Part shown: positions 1-10,508 of the stretch, piece by piece
How positions within the stretch are numbered: position 1 is the first letter of the stretch
Layout: each line of letters begins with the position of its first letter
Source of the DNA: Phytophthora quininea
Lineage: Eukaryota > Oomycota > Peronosporomycetes > Peronosporales > Peronosporaceae
NCBI GenBank assembly: GCA_011947345.1
Contig: JAAVTG010000605.1
Span: 1-17,932 of the forward strand
Direction: 5' to 3'
DNA: 17,932 nt
Translations under genes and position numbers: made by a program
Notes under the pieces: generated by a model
Database searches by the model: none
What the model was told of the DNA's origin: nothing
Seen by the model: only the letters and a program-made list of their open reading frames with translations

Positions 1-2
1 CA

Positions 3-2428
3 GGTTATCATGTATTACTCGCCGTCGCACTTCAGCTGTCTTTAGGCCAACGGAGAATTGATGCAAGCGAAAGATCCAGCGACTTCGTTTCCCTGTTGCA
101 GAATGTCCAGCGAATGCTGACAGAGCTGGCACAAAACGTTTCAGACGATCTGCTGTGTGCTTGTGGACTGCTGGGTTTGAGTCGCGTTGCTAACGTTTAC
201 ATGTTTACTGAAGAGCTGGAGACCTTCGAAGTGGCTGAATGGAGGCAGCAGCAAGTGAAGCCTCTGGCTGAGACCATGCTTTGCCGCCGTCTCGTGGTGA
301 TATTGAGCGACCCCATAGCTCTGGATCATCTGTTGGAGCCGCGATATTCTCTCACTTTGAATCGACCGAGGCAGTTGAAAAGACTACTACCGGATACGAT
401 CGCTCAGAATCGGTAAGTGCTTTGCGCTGGGGATCACTGCCAGGTTATCGCGCTTGGTAATGGGTTTACCGTCAATTCGCTGGTCTGAATTGGCTGAAAA
501 ATATGCGCTCGTTTTTCGTCTTTGTGGGAAACGAACGAAGCGCTCTTATTGCTGTCGTGCTTGGACCTCTGCTACTGCAGTGTGTCAAGTCAATTTCTGC
601 CCTCGTCCGTTCTCGAAGATTTTGTAAGCACGTGCACTGAGCGCTCGTCAGTGTCTAGCGTAGACAGTAACTTCTGTATCGTGGCGGCGACGCATGTACT
701 ATGTCACTTGGAATCGCTTGGAGGCTTCCCGCCATTATCCAGAATCACACCAAGATTCTTGTGGAGTGCCTCACCGCTAAGAGTCGTGTTGACAGGGGCT
801 AGTTCTTGCTGGAGTCGCAAATATGTTCGGATTGAGTTTCGGTGTTACAGGATCGTTCATTTCTGGTACTGCATTGATAAAGGGGATGGGAGGGAAGTTG
901 CATTTGATACGGAAATCATTGCAGCACTCGTGAAAGTATTGCGAAGGGAAACGGCAGAAGACAAGGCTCATCGAGGCGTTTCGACTGCTGTGCTTGGCGC
1001 CATTGCAAACTCTGCAGACGGGCTTTACGTTACCCAGAAGAAAAGTCGTTTGACGTCGAAGTTCGGACCCTTCCTCCGACGAGTTTGCTCGCAAAAACGT
1101 TCGAGTGGCTCCGTCAAGCTGATGGTAGTGAGTCGATACGTACGGCATCGTCGCTATTAGCATGCCTAACGAGAGCAAGCTCGGTCTTGCCCTTACTGGA
1201 CTACTCATCGCTCACTCTTCGAGTTTTGGTCCGACTCTGCTCGGATGATGTCACTTGTGCTTGTATTCGATTCGCTGTGACACAAGGAACGTGTGATGAG
1301 CTTTACGGTGGTAAATTGTTTTCTCCCGAGTGGTTTGGAGGTGTCAGTATCACCATTCAAACCGAGTTGATCAACGGGCTTGCACAGGCAGCAACTCGAT
1401 TGCCAACGAACACGCTGCAAACACTTTTGATCACGGTGTTTAGTGTTCTAACGGATATTTGGCGACGCGATGTGTCGAGCAGTACGAGCGCGCTGCTTTT
1501 GATAGCTGGACCAACATGTTGAGAGACATTCTTCACCACAAAGAAGGTCGACCCATCCCTGAAAGCTCGACGAAAATGGCCAACCAACTTGTTATTGACA
1601 TGTTCGTTGCAGAACTCCCGTTCGACTTGAGTGCCTCCGTTTTTGTGCGAACGTTTGCCACTCGTGTGCTGTCGAAGGTGGACTATGGTGAGCCTAGCGT
1701 ACCGGTAGCGGACACCTTCCTGGTTCCAACAACAACATCGAAGTCGATGTGGAGTTGGTGGAGAAAGACTGTTTTTGTAGTCGAGCTGGTGCGTCTGAAC
1801 GTGCTGGTCATCACGAAGCGAGAGGCGTCTTTGCTTTTCCAGTGGGTTTTGCGCCACGACTTCGTCGAGTGGACTGACGAAAAAGACGTTAATACCTACT
1901 TGTATCCGCTTGTTGCTCAGGTCGGAGCAGTGATTGCGACACATACCCGGGCGGGGAAATTACTTCTGCGCTACTAGATGTTGTTGATGTCTTCAGCCGA
2001 TCGTTGAGCTCGTCAACTGATCAGAGCCCTTCAGACGCTTTCAAACGCCGCGCCTTGTTCAATTTGTTGACTTGTGTTCTGACGTGGAAACTAAAGTTGA
2101 ACCACGAACAGTACTTGTCGACTACCGAGAGGCCGGAGAGCTCAGATATGGATATCACGCACGACTTATTTCCTTTCGGGCTGGTTGCTATTCTGCAGCG
2201 CGCCAGAACTGTGTCGCCGGTTGGGGAGAGTTTGTGGGCCTTACTGCAGCAACTGTGGAGCGAAAGCACGAGAACGAGCGAGACAGGGATTTGGCGACAT
2301 TTGTCAGTGCTCTACAATTCTGCAGCCGGCAGATGTACGCAGAGGCTGATGTCTGGCCAATGCCGAGCATGATGCAAAGCGCGATTAGAGAATTTTGGAG
2401 TGTTGGGTCCACTCAATCAGCTCCTTAA
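3..2428 (+). CDS. Unidentified helical (HEAT-like?) protein, 3' part of gene, frame-broken
   Basis: I do not recognise this gene with confidence. The reading frame is already open at the window edge and runs to a putative splice donor at 413. If the intron ends at 580 the frame continues without a shift. Coding-like, leucine-rich amphipathic stretches then alternate between frames: about 581-735, 870-1070, 1085-1490, 1500-1970, 2000-2290 and 2290-2428. Frame changes fall near 733, 1075, 1490, 1975 and 2290. The last frame stops with TAA at 2426-2428. No catalytic motif, signal peptide or clear membrane segment is visible. The repeated helix pattern (for example around 1140-1460) suggests a HEAT/ARM-type scaffold. 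A loose resemblance to the focadhesin/RST1 family is a guess only. GC content looks lower than in the neighbouring genes. The gene is convergent with ABCA copy A, leaving about 108 bp between stop codons. It could be a decaying gene or a real gene in error-prone sequence. Confidence 0.5.
413..580 (+). other. Putative intron in gene 1
   Basis: GTAAGT at 413-418 is a strong 5' splice site and contains the in-frame TAA that closes the upstream frame. CTGCAG ending at 580 is a plausible acceptor after a pyrimidine-rich stretch. Joining 412 to 581 keeps the frame (the split codon becomes CGT) and enters the frame that stays open to about 1160. An earlier CCAG at 443 would make an intron of only 31 nt and is less likely. 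No perfect CTAAC branch site is visible, so the acceptor is uncertain. Confidence 0.45.
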
Positions 2429-2448
2429 CACTGTTAATTTAACAGTGT
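2428..2448. repeat. Perfect 10-1-10 palindrome at the stop codon of gene 1
   Basis: ACACTGTTAA and its exact reverse complement are separated by a single T. The left arm begins on the last base of the TAA stop of gene 1, inside the 108-bp gap between two convergent genes. It could form a hairpin in the 3' UTR of either transcript, or be a dyad binding site. No U-tract follows, and eukaryotic Pol II would not use it as an intrinsic terminator. Confidence 0.7.
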
Positions 2449-2524
2449 GCTCGGGAAAAACAACAACGGCTGAACAAGATCAAAGGCCAACAATTTCTAG
2501 GTGCTTCCTGTTCATTTTACCTGA

Positions 2525-2530
2525 TTTATT
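2525..2530 (-). promoter_or_regulatory. AATAAA-like poly(A) signal for ABCA copy A
   Basis: On the minus strand AATAAA lies 6 bases after the TAA stop of ABCA copy A. It is unusually close to the stop, and oomycetes do not depend strictly on this hexamer, so this is a weak call. Confidence 0.3.
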
Positions 2531-2536
2531 CATCGT

Positions 2537-5500
2537 TTACTGCTGGCTCGCGGAGGCGTTGAAGATCTGCTCCAACGTGGTCTGCGAGACGCTGTACTCG
2601 CGGATCGACAGCTGCGTCTTGGCGTTCTCCACCAGGTCGAACACATGCGATAGACGCAGGTCGACGTTGCGGTCCTGCTGGTCGAAGATCTTGAACCAGC
2701 ACGAGTCGTGGCGCCGCTCCAGCACCTCGATCGACCCAAAGTTCTCCTTCAGGAACGCCGCCACGTTCTCGAACTGCGTCTCGGTGATCCACCACGCGGC
2801 AAAGCTGCTCGCCAAGACGTACCCGTCGCGCTTGGCCAGGTTGGCGATCGTGTGTCCGGTCGGGTGCGTGTTGTCGATCTTCTCGAACCACGAGGCGTTG
2901 CCCAGCAGTCGGCACTTCTCCTCGAGCTCGCCTTTGCCGATGCGAGTGTCAGGCGAGTCGAAATAGCGCGACGCAAGCGCTGCCACGTCTTCCGCTGACG
3001 GCGTCTGCAGCTTGGCGTCGAACATGAGACCGTCGCCGAAGCGGTTCTTCAGGTGCTGCACGCTGCCGAGACACTTGAGCTCGCCACCGACCATGATGCC
3101 GACGCGCGTGCACAGCGCCTCGCACTCCTCCATGCTGTGCGTCGTCAGCACCACCGTCGACTCCTTGTTGTACGTCGAGATCTCCGAGATGACGTCCCAC
3201 ATGAACCGTCTCGAGACCGGGTCCATGCCGGTGGACGGCTCGTCGAGGAACAGGATCTTCGGCCCGCCGATCATCGCGATGGCCACCGACAGCTTGCGCT
3301 TGTTGCCGCCGCTCAAACTGCCCGCCAGTTTGTTTTCGAACGTCGTCAGGTTCAATTGCTCCATCTTCTGACGCACCACGTCGTCCAGATCCGCACTCGA
3401 GACGCCCTTGATTTTGGCAAACAGCTCCAGGTGCTCGCGAACCGTCAAGAGATCGATCAGCGCGTCGAACTGCGGACAGTATCCGATCTGCCGCCGGACT
3501 TCCACTTGCTGCGTCATGATGTCGAAGCCGCTGAGAGTCGCCCTGCCGGAAGTCGGCACGATATCACCCGTCAGCATCTTCATCGTCGTGGTCTTGCCAG
3601 CGCCGTTGATTCCGAGGAAGCCGAAGCACTCGCCCTGCTTGAGACCGAACGACAGGTCCTGCACAGCCACCTTCTCTCCCTTGGGGTAGACCTTGCGGAG
3701 GTCTTGCAGCTTGATCATGTCGTTGTCAGCTCCGCCGTTCAGGACGCGCTCCGCTTCAGCTCCGACGTCTTCATCAATCTCGCCATGCTCCACTGGGATG
3801 TCAGGGTCTTTGGACATCGAGGCTTTGATCTTCGGGAACGTCAAACCGTAGTCGATGGCCACGGCGAGAGCGAAGTAGATGACCGCGTCCAAGATCAAGT
3901 AGATGATCTCGTACCCGGTGTTATCCAGCGCGAATGGGTCCTTCGAGGGCGCATTGTCTGTCTCAGATCCGCCAGTGTACGTGATCTCTATGATGGTCAG
4001 ATTCAGCAAGCCTCGGCCAAGACAGAACAGTGGTGAGAAGCGCCAAATGAACTGCAGCCCGTCATCCACACTCTCCGTACTGTTGATGACTTGCATCACG
4101 AAGGAAACGATCATCAGAGCGAGCCCCAGCACGAAGTTGATGAGGATCATGTACGTCTGCGAAGACGCCGGATCGGTAAACACGTACGACCAGCAGTACG
4201 CGTGGGGACAAATCGCCAGCCCAAACAGCAGCACCAGCACGATCACGGCAATGAACGTCGAGTCGGTGCACGTTTGACACGAGCTGGATCCTGTTAGCGC
4301 GCTCACGTCGAAGGCCTGGAACAAGGCCAGCGCGATGACGGCGGGGATCAGGTAGACGGAATAGTCCCAAATGAAGTTCGCAGTCCAGAACGCGTTGATG
4401 TTAGCGCCGGATACCAGTTGCTGGTGCTTGGAGTTGTGGTCTGGAGACCTCTCTCGGACCAGCATCACCACAATGGATGCCGGATAGTAAGCGAAGGAGA
4501 TCACGATGAACAGCACGGCAGCGAAGGAGATGTACGCCGAGAAGAGCGCGGTGTTTTCAGCGGTAAGAGGCAACGGATGATCATTCACCGTCAAGCTCAG
4601 CGAGGAGGGTCCGATGCTCGAGTCGTGCTGGGTGGTCATGAGGCGAAAGAGCGACTGGTCCATGAACGCCTTGAAGATAATTGAGCCGTGCGTCAGCGTC
4701 GTGTTGATGAGCACGTTGTAGCCGAAGACGTTGTTGTCCACGTCTGCGTGGATGAGGTATCCACCGAACTGGTCCGCGATCTCTTCGGTGTACGCTCGAC
4801 TGAAAATCTTCTCGCTCAGTCTGAGCTGGTAGCCTGTCGCGTCGGTCGCGTTGATGGTCGGGTCGTTGTAGACGACGTCGAAGACGGTAGGCGAGTCGCT
4901 CGAGTACGGCGGGTTGCCGATATCACTCTGGCTGAGCGTCACGATGGATGCGCCGGAGAAGTAGTCGCTGCCCAGCGCAGTCTCGCACCACTGGCCGGAG
5001 CTCTGCTCACAGAAACTTGGTAGCAGCACTTCGCCAGCTTGGGAATTCAACTTGGACAACGTCAGCGCCATGAACGGGTCGTTGTCCGTGATCCCAGCAG
5101 CCTTCAGGATGGACAAACCGAAGATGAGCCACACCACCGGCAGCAACAAGCCCACCCCGAACAATTTCTTGTCCCTCCTGGCCATGCGGAACCGCTTCTG
5201 GATCATCGCCATCAGTTGCGTGACGAACACCGAGTGCAGACCGCCCACCGGCAACGAACTTCCTTGTCGATCAAGCCCGTAGTAGCAATTCTCCGCCGCC
5301 TTGTCGCCGACAATGGGGAGGCTGTCTTGCGGAGCTACGACGTGTTGCTTCACTCGGTTCTGCAGCGTGTGCTGCTGCTCCTCGTCGGACTCCTCGGCCA
5401 CCTTGATGAACACCTCCATCGTCGTCACTGAAATGCCGTACGACAGCACCGCCAGCTTCTCCAGACTCTCATCCAGCTTGTGGAACATCTGTGGGAAGAG

Positions 5501-8411
5501 CGACGAGCTGTCGAGAGGTAGCTGGAAGGCGATCTCCGTGCCCACGTTGCTCAGCACAGTGCTGGACGGGATGTAGCGCCTGACAAAGTTGATCATGTTC
5601 GCGTCGTCGCAGCGCTCCTCCTTGACGATGGTCAAGTTGTAGCCCACGCCGAAGCGGTTCTTGAGGAACAGCGCCGACCCGCAGCATCGCAGCTCGCCCT
5701 CGGCCATGATGGCGATACGGTCGCCCAGGATGTCGGCTTCGTCCATGAAGTGCGTCGTGAGCACCATCACGCGGTCCTGGCGGTTGGCCATCAGGATCTC
5801 CCACGTGCTGCGGCGCGAGTACGGGTCCATTCCGGAGGTCGGTTCGTCCAGGAACACGAGCGAGCTGTCGCCCAGCAACGAGATCGCCACCGACAGCTTC
5901 CGCTTCATACCTCCGGACAGAGCACTGGAAATCGTGTCGCGCTTGTCCACGAGTCCGACCTCGCGGATCTTGGCCGTGACCTCGTCCTTCAACTCTTCGC
6001 CCCGATAGCCCTTGATGCGAGCGTAGAACTCGAGGTGGTCTTGCACGGACAGCTCCGGGTACAGTACGTCGTGCTGGAAGCAGATGCCGAGCGACTCGCG
6101 GAGCTCGTCCATGTCTTCCCGCAGCGACAGTCCGTGGAAGGTGGCGTCGCCTGCGGTCGGGGGCGTCACACCCGTGAGCATGGAGATCAGAGTCGTCTTG
6201 CCTGCCCCGTTGTGGCCGAGCAGACATGTGATCTGGCCCGAGTACATGCTGATATGCAGCCCCTTCACAGCCTCCTTTTGCCACCGGGGACTTGGAACAC
6301 CTTCCGAAGACCCTGCACCGACAGCGCCTCACCTGTCTGTTCCTGGTCCTTCAAGTCGGCGCTCACCTGCTCGACGTTGGGGTTCACCTCCACTTCCAAT
6401 GCAGCTGCGTCTTCGTCCGTGCTTGCCGTGGCGGCGGACTTGCGGAACTTCATCCAGTACGACGGACGCAGCGGGAAGTACCATTTCTCGGGAGTGCCGT
6501 ACTCCTTCGGGATGGCCTTCTCAAAGTACAATCCGAGCAGCGTGTACACGATGGTGTCGAGGGCGAAGTAGTAGAGCGCCGTGGAGAAGCGGAAGTTTTG
6601 ATGGGGTCGGAAGCGCTGGCGAACGAGATGCCGACGCCCGACGTTTCCGACGACGCGAGCGAGTTGACCCCGAAGACGAGCGCTGCCGGTGCCAAGATGC
6701 AGACCGCGTTCTTGGACGACTCCGCCGACGAGTCATCGTACCCCGCCGTGACGCCGTACATGACGAAGAAGAGGATGAAGCCGATGTAGACGCCCGTGCG
6801 CGACCGCGAAAACATGGTGCTGATCATGAAGGCGAAGGCCAGCACGCTGAGACTGAAGAGGAAGAAGAAGAGGAACAGCAGCAAGGCGCTCGAGTTCGGG
6901 AACAGCTCGGCCACGGCCGCGATCGTCTGGAGCACGCAGCTCACGAACAAGATGACGATGTACGTGATGAACCAGGAGATGACGATGCTGGACTCCTTGA
7001 CGCCCAGGATCTTCATGAGCTCGCGAGCGCGTCTCCTCTCGGACATGAGACCGACGAGGATCTTGGACAGCGGGTGCAGGTACGTGAGGATGAAGAAGAT
7101 GGGGAAAGCGTCAGTGATCGAGTCGTAGAAGGACGAGGACGTGAACGTGTCGATGGGGAACGGCGTGGTGAGCGCTCCGAGGTACGGCTGCGGTGCCTGA
7201 CGTAGCGGGGTCAGCAGCGCTTCGAGCGTGTCGTTATCGAGCTGCAGGTTGGCAGTGCTGCTGAGCGCAGACGACTCGCCAAGCAGCTGATTAGACAAGA
7301 GGTCGGCGTACTTGGTGGCGGGGTCGTTGACGATGGTCTCCAGAAGACGGGAGTCCAGGTCGGTCGAGGACACTGCAGTGGACGCATTGATCTGGCACGC
7401 GCCCGTCGTGGACTTGGTGCTCGCGTCCCAGTCCGGCAGGCAGTTGACAAAGCGCGTGACGAGCGTCTGCAGCGTCATGAAGCCGTTGGTGGTGTACTGC
7501 TGGTAGTCGGTCGTCTCGAGCTTGCGGGTGAACGAGTCCCAGACGGAGGCGCCGTCGACTGTCTGGGGATGTATCGGTTGTCGTTGCTGTTCCCGACGTA
7601 GGTCGAGTTGAGTCGCAGCGAGTACTCGATGGACGAAGGCTGGCCGATGGCGTCGCTACTGGTCGGGTATTGCGTGAAGACGATGGCGCCGAAGATACGA
7701 GGTTTGTCTGCCGTCTCGGCGTAGCCCGAGGACTCGACGTAGCTCTCGAGGTCGTCCTCAGTGTCGAAGAAGACGGTGCTGTCCTCGAAGGACGGGATGA
7801 CGAGCTGCGACTGCGACGCGTTGGCCGAGGCGCTGCCGTTGACGACCACCGTCGGGTACCACCGCTTCATGGTCTCGAAGAAGTAGTTGCGCGTGAAGGC
7901 GTCGTCGGGGGCGATGGCGATCTTGAAGGGCGACACGCGGCCCTCGCACTCGGCCGGCAGCACGTAGGGCGACGACGCGTTGAGACTGACGCGGCCGCCG
8001 AGACTCATCTCGCGCTCGCAGATGGAGCGGTTCTCGGCCGTGAAGGTCTTCATGAGTCGCCCGTAGTCGAACGAGTGGAAGCCCAAGTGCAGCAGCAGCC
8101 CCGAGAGCGTGGACTCGGGCGTGGCGAACAGGGGGTGGTGTCCTGGCCCACGAGGGACCAGCCGGCGGGGTTGAAGAGGTTGTAGGACGTGGTGCCGGTG
8201 GTGAAGCCTGGGGCACGGTCTTGTCGCTGGTGGTGGTGCGCACGATGTCCATGACGGTGATGAAGAGCACGGGCGTGATGATCTCGAAGAGCAGCGCCAC
8301 GGGGTGTTTGCGCTTGAGCAGCCAGTTCTTGCGCAGCAGCACCGGCACGAAGCGGAGGTGGCTTGAGCGCTGCTTTGGCGGCTGTGACGGTGGCGGCAGT
8401 AGCTGCTCCAT
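2537..8411 (-). CDS. ABCA-subfamily full-size ABC transporter, copy A
   Basis: This is a full-size ABC exporter (TMD1-NBD1-TMD2-NBD2), about 1,960 codons, of the ABCA type. That family moves lipids across membranes; the substrate here is unknown. The ATG at 8411 is the first after an initiator element. A membrane helix at about residues 35-55 is followed by a large extracellular loop with N-glycosylation sequons, then the TMD1 helices. NBD1 has Walker A GHNGAGKTT (6191-6217), signature LSGGMKRKLSV (5888-5920), Walker B with FLDEPTSGMDP and H-loop TTHFMDEAD. NBD2 has Walker A GINGAGKTT (3587-3613), signature LSGGNKRKLSV (3284-3316), FLDEPSTGMDP and TTHSMEECEA. Both sites therefore look catalytically complete. 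Frame breaks lie at 8210-8213, 8131-8135, 7561-7567, 6596-6601 and 6276-6279, all homopolymers one base short. From 6268 to the stop one frame of 1,243 codons is intact. The linker after NBD1 reads TTMEVF where the family has an extra Glu. The protein ends in SASQQ-stop, shorter than copy B. Confidence 0.93.
2540..8382 (-). repeat. Left arm of a 5.8-kb inverted repeat (ABCA copy A)
   Basis: This stretch is the reverse complement of 12049-17893 at roughly 99% identity by eye, with scattered substitutions and indels. Homology begins about 10 codons after the ATG and ends at the final Gln codons before the stop. The sequence outside both ends is unrelated to the flanks of the other copy. The arms are separated by about 3.7 kb holding the broken AP-4 beta gene. 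Confidence 0.9.
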
Positions 8412-8667
8412 TGCAGGTAGCACTGTTGCCTCGGAAGCAAATTAGAGAGTGAGTGCAGGTGAACTTCAGCGTTTGGCGTTTAGCATTGCATGTTTGGCGT
8501 CGTAGTAATCATGGCTCAGGGCAATCAAAGGTTCGATTGCCTTTGCAACTCGACGATCAACCAGTGGACAACGGCAACTGCAGCCAAACTTGTGCAAAAG
8601 TGTATCACGTCACAATTCTGGGCATCGGAGAGGCAAAGCAACTCTCTTTGCCTCCTTCTAGACCTGC
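8412..8667. other. Intergenic region: AP-4 beta 3' UTR and ABCA copy A promoter
   Basis: About 255 bp separate the AP-4 beta stop (8668-8670) from the ABCA copy A start, both on the minus strand. Apart from the initiator I see no gene. A TGACGTGAT sequence on the minus strand near 8605 resembles a bZIP/CRE-type site, but this is only a word match. The sequence does not resemble the region upstream of ABCA copy B. Confidence 0.5.
8446..8453 (-). promoter_or_regulatory. Oomycete initiator (Inr) for ABCA copy A
   Basis: The minus strand reads CTCACTCT, an exact match to YTCANTYY, followed by CTAATTT, close to the NCAWTTT flanking region. It sits about 35-42 nt upstream of the ATG at 8411, which fits the short 5' UTRs usual in oomycetes. 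No experiment supports it here. Confidence 0.55.
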
Positions 8668-10339
8668 CTAGCCAAAGAGCACGCGGCGCATGAGGTCCGC
8701 AAATTGCGCTCCCGAGGCCTCGTCTTCGCCCTTAATGGTGGCGCGCAGCGTGCCGTCGGACTTCTCCACAAGCGTCTCGGACAAGAAGAAGCGACCTTGC
8801 GTGTCCTGCGCGTAGAAGAAGAATTTGTACTGCGGACCCACGTCGCCAGACGCCATTGTGACGATGCCGCGCGAAGCGAACGCTTGCTCCAGCTCGTTCT
8901 GCGGAGGCAAAGTCGGCAGCTGCACGACCACCTCGGACACCACAGGCCGACTCCCCAATGACTTTGGAACGCGCCGGCGTCCATTACCGGGTTTGGTACC
9001 AACGCAAAGGCCGGTCCAGCGCCAGGCGGTGGCGGTCCGCTCGATGCAGAAAAGTCCATGTCCAGCAGATCCATACTAGGAGCTGCCTGCTGCGGGGCGG
9101 CGCAGAGTTGCGCTGTTGCTGCTGCGGAGGCTGTGGGCCGTTGTCGTAGTCACCTTCGTCGTCCTCCTCTTCGTTTTCGTCCTCTTCGTCGTCGAGGGGG
9201 CAGTGACGCCTGCCATATGCGAAGGCGAAACGAACAGCTCGCTGGGCTTGTTGTACACTACGGCAAGCGAGTTGAACTCCTGGAAGAGTTTGTCTTTGAG
9301 GTCCGTCTCGATCGACTCGGCGAACACGCCAACCGTCTCTTCAATGCGGAACTGAGCGACGATAGCAGCCGCCTGCTCGGTTGATTGCTGCTCAAGCAGT
9401 CGGTAGTAGAGCAAAGCGCGGTCTCGCACATCCTGGTGGTTCGAGTCGTTGATAGCAGACTGCAGCAATCGACCGAGCATGCTCTGCATCTCAGGAGGAC
9501 GCTTAAAGAACAGCTTCATCGTCGAAGCCAGCAGCTCCAACAGCACGCTCGGTGCAGCCTCGTCGCTGAACTCATCGATGAGCTTCTCCAGGACGTACGG
9601 CGCACGGCGTAAATCTTGACCAAACTCACCCAGCATCCAGACGACTGCAGCCTTAGCAGCAGGCTGCTCCACAGCGCCGATGATCCGCGGCAGCACGGGC
9701 AACACATCGTGACGCTTGTCCGGGTACTTCCGCAGCAGATCTTTCATGACCACAAGACTCTCGTCGCGCACGTAGTCGAGATCTAGCTCCAAGAAGTCCA
9801 CCATTGTATCCATGATGTGGTCCTGCATCTGTTCTACGAGCTGCTCGGCCGCCTGCTGGCCGTACGCGTCCGGCGCATTGCCCTGGTACTGTTGAGGCAC
9901 CGTGTTCACAGACAGGTTGCTGCTGACAGCAATATCCGCAATAGCGCGAATGGCACGACGCGCCAGTTCCTGGTCGACGTCCGTGACGTACTCGCTGAGC
10001 TCCGTGATAATGTCGCCGACGTTGCTGCCGTCAGCAACAAGCGCCAGAACGTCAATCTTCACGTACTTGACGTGTGTGGGCTCATTGTAGCGGTTGTAGA
10101 ACTGTCGGTAGTCGCGGCTAAACACGTGCGGCTTCTGCCAACGAGCAGCAGAATGTGGTGCAGCACGCAAAAGTTGATCTCGTGACTGCCGCCGGCCATC
10201 AGAGTCAGCAGAGGCTGACGCATACGCTCGTACACTTGGTCCTGGATCTGCTCCATGCCCCGAGACTGCGTCAGGTTGAAGAAGCACTTGGCAGAGCCCA
10301 GCACCACGGCGCTGTTGGACACACGTAGACACTGCTCCA
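8668..10339 (-). pseudogene. AP-4 complex subunit beta, C-terminal half (split gene)
   Basis: This encodes the second part of the beta subunit of AP-4, the adaptor that selects cargo at the trans-Golgi network. It starts abruptly inside the armadillo/HEAT trunk at EQCLRVSNSAVVLG. It continues through trunk motifs typical of AP-4 beta (YNRYNEP, MKDLLRKYP, WMLGEFGQD, FFKRPPE, DRALLYYRLL, EFNSLAVVY) to about 9215. A strongly acidic, then Gln/Pro-rich hinge follows, and then a short C-terminal appendage platform (about 8955-8671) ending in a TAG. As in known AP-4 beta chains, the appendage lacks room for the N-terminal sandwich subdomain. Frame breaks lie near 10140, 9200, 9094 and 8955; at least two are G/C runs one base short. 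The missing N-terminal half lies just to the right on the opposite strand, so no intact product can come from this arrangement. AP-1/2 beta is less likely on motif and appendage grounds. Confidence 0.85.
10296..10339 (-). repeat. 44-bp inverted repeat, left arm, at AP-4 beta breakpoint
   Basis: This is an exact reverse complement of 11243-11286. It is coding sequence for the trunk residues around QCLRVSNSAVVLG. It forms the 5' edge of the C-terminal AP-4 beta fragment; to its right the sequence switches to the start of the N-terminal fragment on the other strand. Confidence 0.95.
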
Positions 10340-10508
10340 TGTTCCCGTCCATGGGCGGCATGAACCTTCGTACCCGTCGCAGGGGCCTGTCCTCCCGGGG
10401 CATGCCCCTCCGCCAGGTGGCAACCCGGGCCCCTCGCGGCCCCGCCGGTGGCAGCAACCCCAACTACTTCACGGGCAAGAAGATGGGCGAAGTCAACGAG
10501 CTCAAAAT

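Noticed and set aside
2428..2448. Rho-independent terminator
   Set aside because: The hairpin lacks a following U-tract and the organism is a eukaryote.
3053..4036. Long open frame (327 codons) antisense to ABCA copy A, repeated in copy B at 16397-17380
   Set aside because: It mirrors a well-supported ABC transporter frame with ABC motifs. Its Arg/His/Val-rich product is what GC-rich antisense gives, and its presence in both copies only reflects duplication.
5750..7205. Large antisense frames over NBD1 and TMD1 of ABCA copy A
   Set aside because: These are shadow frames of high-GC coding sequence with no recognisable domain and low-complexity Arg/Glu/Asp stretches.
8221..8445. Plus-strand frame at the 5' end of ABCA copy A, with a near copy on the minus strand at 12001-12243
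   Set aside because: It is antisense to the ABCA N-terminus and present in both copies for that reason.
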